From Macrotrachela quadricornifera (taxonomy: Eukaryota > Rotifera > Eurotatoria > Philodinida > Philodinidae): a stretch of DNA of 64,000 nt. The notes under the pieces were generated by a model, which was not told the DNA's origin, ran no database searches, and saw nothing but the letters and a program-made list of their open reading frames with translations. The stretch is from assembly GCA_022393335.1 (NCBI GenBank), contig JAJEKB010019174.1, forward strand, positions 1 to 64,000. The letters run 5' to 3'. The position numbers were made by a program, and so were the translations under genes. Positions 63,370 to 64,000 of this stretch are shown piece by piece (positions within the stretch are counted from its first letter, which is position 1; each line of letters opens with the position of its first letter).

Positions 63370-64000
63370 TTAAATAAATTTTTTTTTCTTAATATCAAAA
63401 CAATAACCTTCTCGACATGCTTGACATAAATTCTGTTCATGATGACCTTTTGTATAACTTATTCGTTGTTCAGATATATCTTCTTCTGAAGATATTAATC
63501 TTGGTAAAATAAAATTTCGATGTGAATAAAATTTTTCTATTAAAATTTTACAAACATTTTTCATAACTCGTGTTATTTCATTTAAATACCATGATGGTTG
63601 AATTTCTTGTCGACATAATCGACATTGTTGTGTACATAAATTAACAAATAAAAAATTATATTTATTTATTTGTGGAATTTCCGTTTGAAATATAATTCGA
63701 CCACGAGCTGATGTCCATTCATTTAAACAAATTAAACAACGATATTTTATTTTTGCATTATGATATATTATTAATGTATTAGGTGGATATATTAATATTT
63801 GAATTGAATTTGAATCATTTATATTTATTTTATTATTATTCCATTCTGGTGGAAGAGATATATCTGTAAAATAAAGACACCATCGTTCTAAAACATCATT
63901 AAAATTCCAATTTAAATTTATTTCTAATTCAGCATAAAATACATATTGAAAATTTGAACAATAATTATTCTTATCTACATTATTAACTAATTTAGCTTGA
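63370..64000 (-). CDS. 3CxxC-type zinc-finger protein (RTP/ZAR1-like), copy 2, partial
   Basis: Open on the minus strand from the window edge to TAA at 63370-63372, 210 codons without a stop; the 5' end is cut off. Same module as copy 1: YRCLICLNEWTSARGRIIF, QQCRLCRQEIQPSWYLNEI, and LCQACREGYCF near the C-terminus, here with three canonical CxxC pairs. The phrase EITRVMKNV parallels EEVCRVMKNL in copy 1, confirming paralogy. It lacks the intron that splits copy 1 at the equivalent WYI/EEV position, so intron gain or loss followed the duplication. Confidence 0.75.
   Translation of the reverse strand, partial: QAKLVNNVDKNNYCSNFQYVFYAELEINLNWNFNDVLERWCLYFTDISLPPEWNNNKININDSNSIQILIYPPNTLIIYHNAKIKYRCLICLNEWTSARGRIIFQTEIPQINKYNFLFVNLCTQQCRLCRQEIQPSWYLNEITRVMKNVCKILIEKFYSHRNFILPRLISSEEDISEQRISYTKGHHEQNLCQACREGYCFDIKKKKFI

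Overview
The window looks like nuclear DNA from a metazoan, most plausibly a bdelloid rotifer (Adineta/Rotaria-like). It is strongly AT-rich. Most spliceosomal introns are only about 45-70 bp with plain GT..AG ends. The gene content is typical of that group: an F-box/leucine-rich-repeat family, an R-S-E class ADP-ribosyltransferase, a one-exon coiled-coil/propeller protein, a rhodopsin-like GPCR, many small inverted-repeat transposons, and a bacterial-type phosphatidylserine synthase. Species is not provable from the sequence alone.

Layout. 1-7.7 kb: one clear gene (ADP-ribosyltransferase, minus strand) in otherwise gene-poor DNA. 7.77-13.39 kb and 21.90-27.27 kb: two copies of a segmental duplication, each with an F-box + LRR gene in which every 28-residue LRR is its own 84-bp phase-0 exon (18 exons in copy 1, 19 in copy 2). 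13.39-21.45 kb: an 8-kb repeat-rich spacer with inverted CACTGTAAAAAAAAA ends, holding two foldback elements, a ~78-bp satellite and a ~50-bp tandem repeat. 27.4-30.5 kb: another foldback with a nested element, then a complete but dead mariner-like transposon. 31.2-33.6 kb: a decayed copper monooxygenase (DBH/MOXD1-like) pseudogene. 33.6-49.4 kb: mostly empty, with one intact coiled-coil/propeller gene (38.96-40.22 kb) and several inverted-repeat elements.

49.4-64 kb is a dense, conserved gene block: a GPCR with CRE-like sites upstream, CPSF3 (16 exons), an ELOVL fatty acid elongase (5 exons), a DNTTIP1-like gene (8 exons) with two intron-bearing tRNA-Arg(CCU) genes antisense inside one of its introns, a PssA-type phosphatidylserine synthase (2 exons), and two tandem 3CxxC zinc-finger genes, the last running off the window. 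The exon models for CPSF3, ELOVL, DNTTIP1-like, pssA, GPCR and 3CxxC-1 were built by hand, and each total is a multiple of three, which supports them.

The contrast is between a housekeeping half (mRNA 3' processing, lipid synthesis, chromatin, tRNA) and an accessory half (expanded F-box/LRR arrays, ART, transposons). The most interesting system is the pair of one-exon-per-repeat LRR arrays. The two copies differ by exactly one exon-intron unit, and their repeats look more diverged than the F-box exon and long intron beside them.
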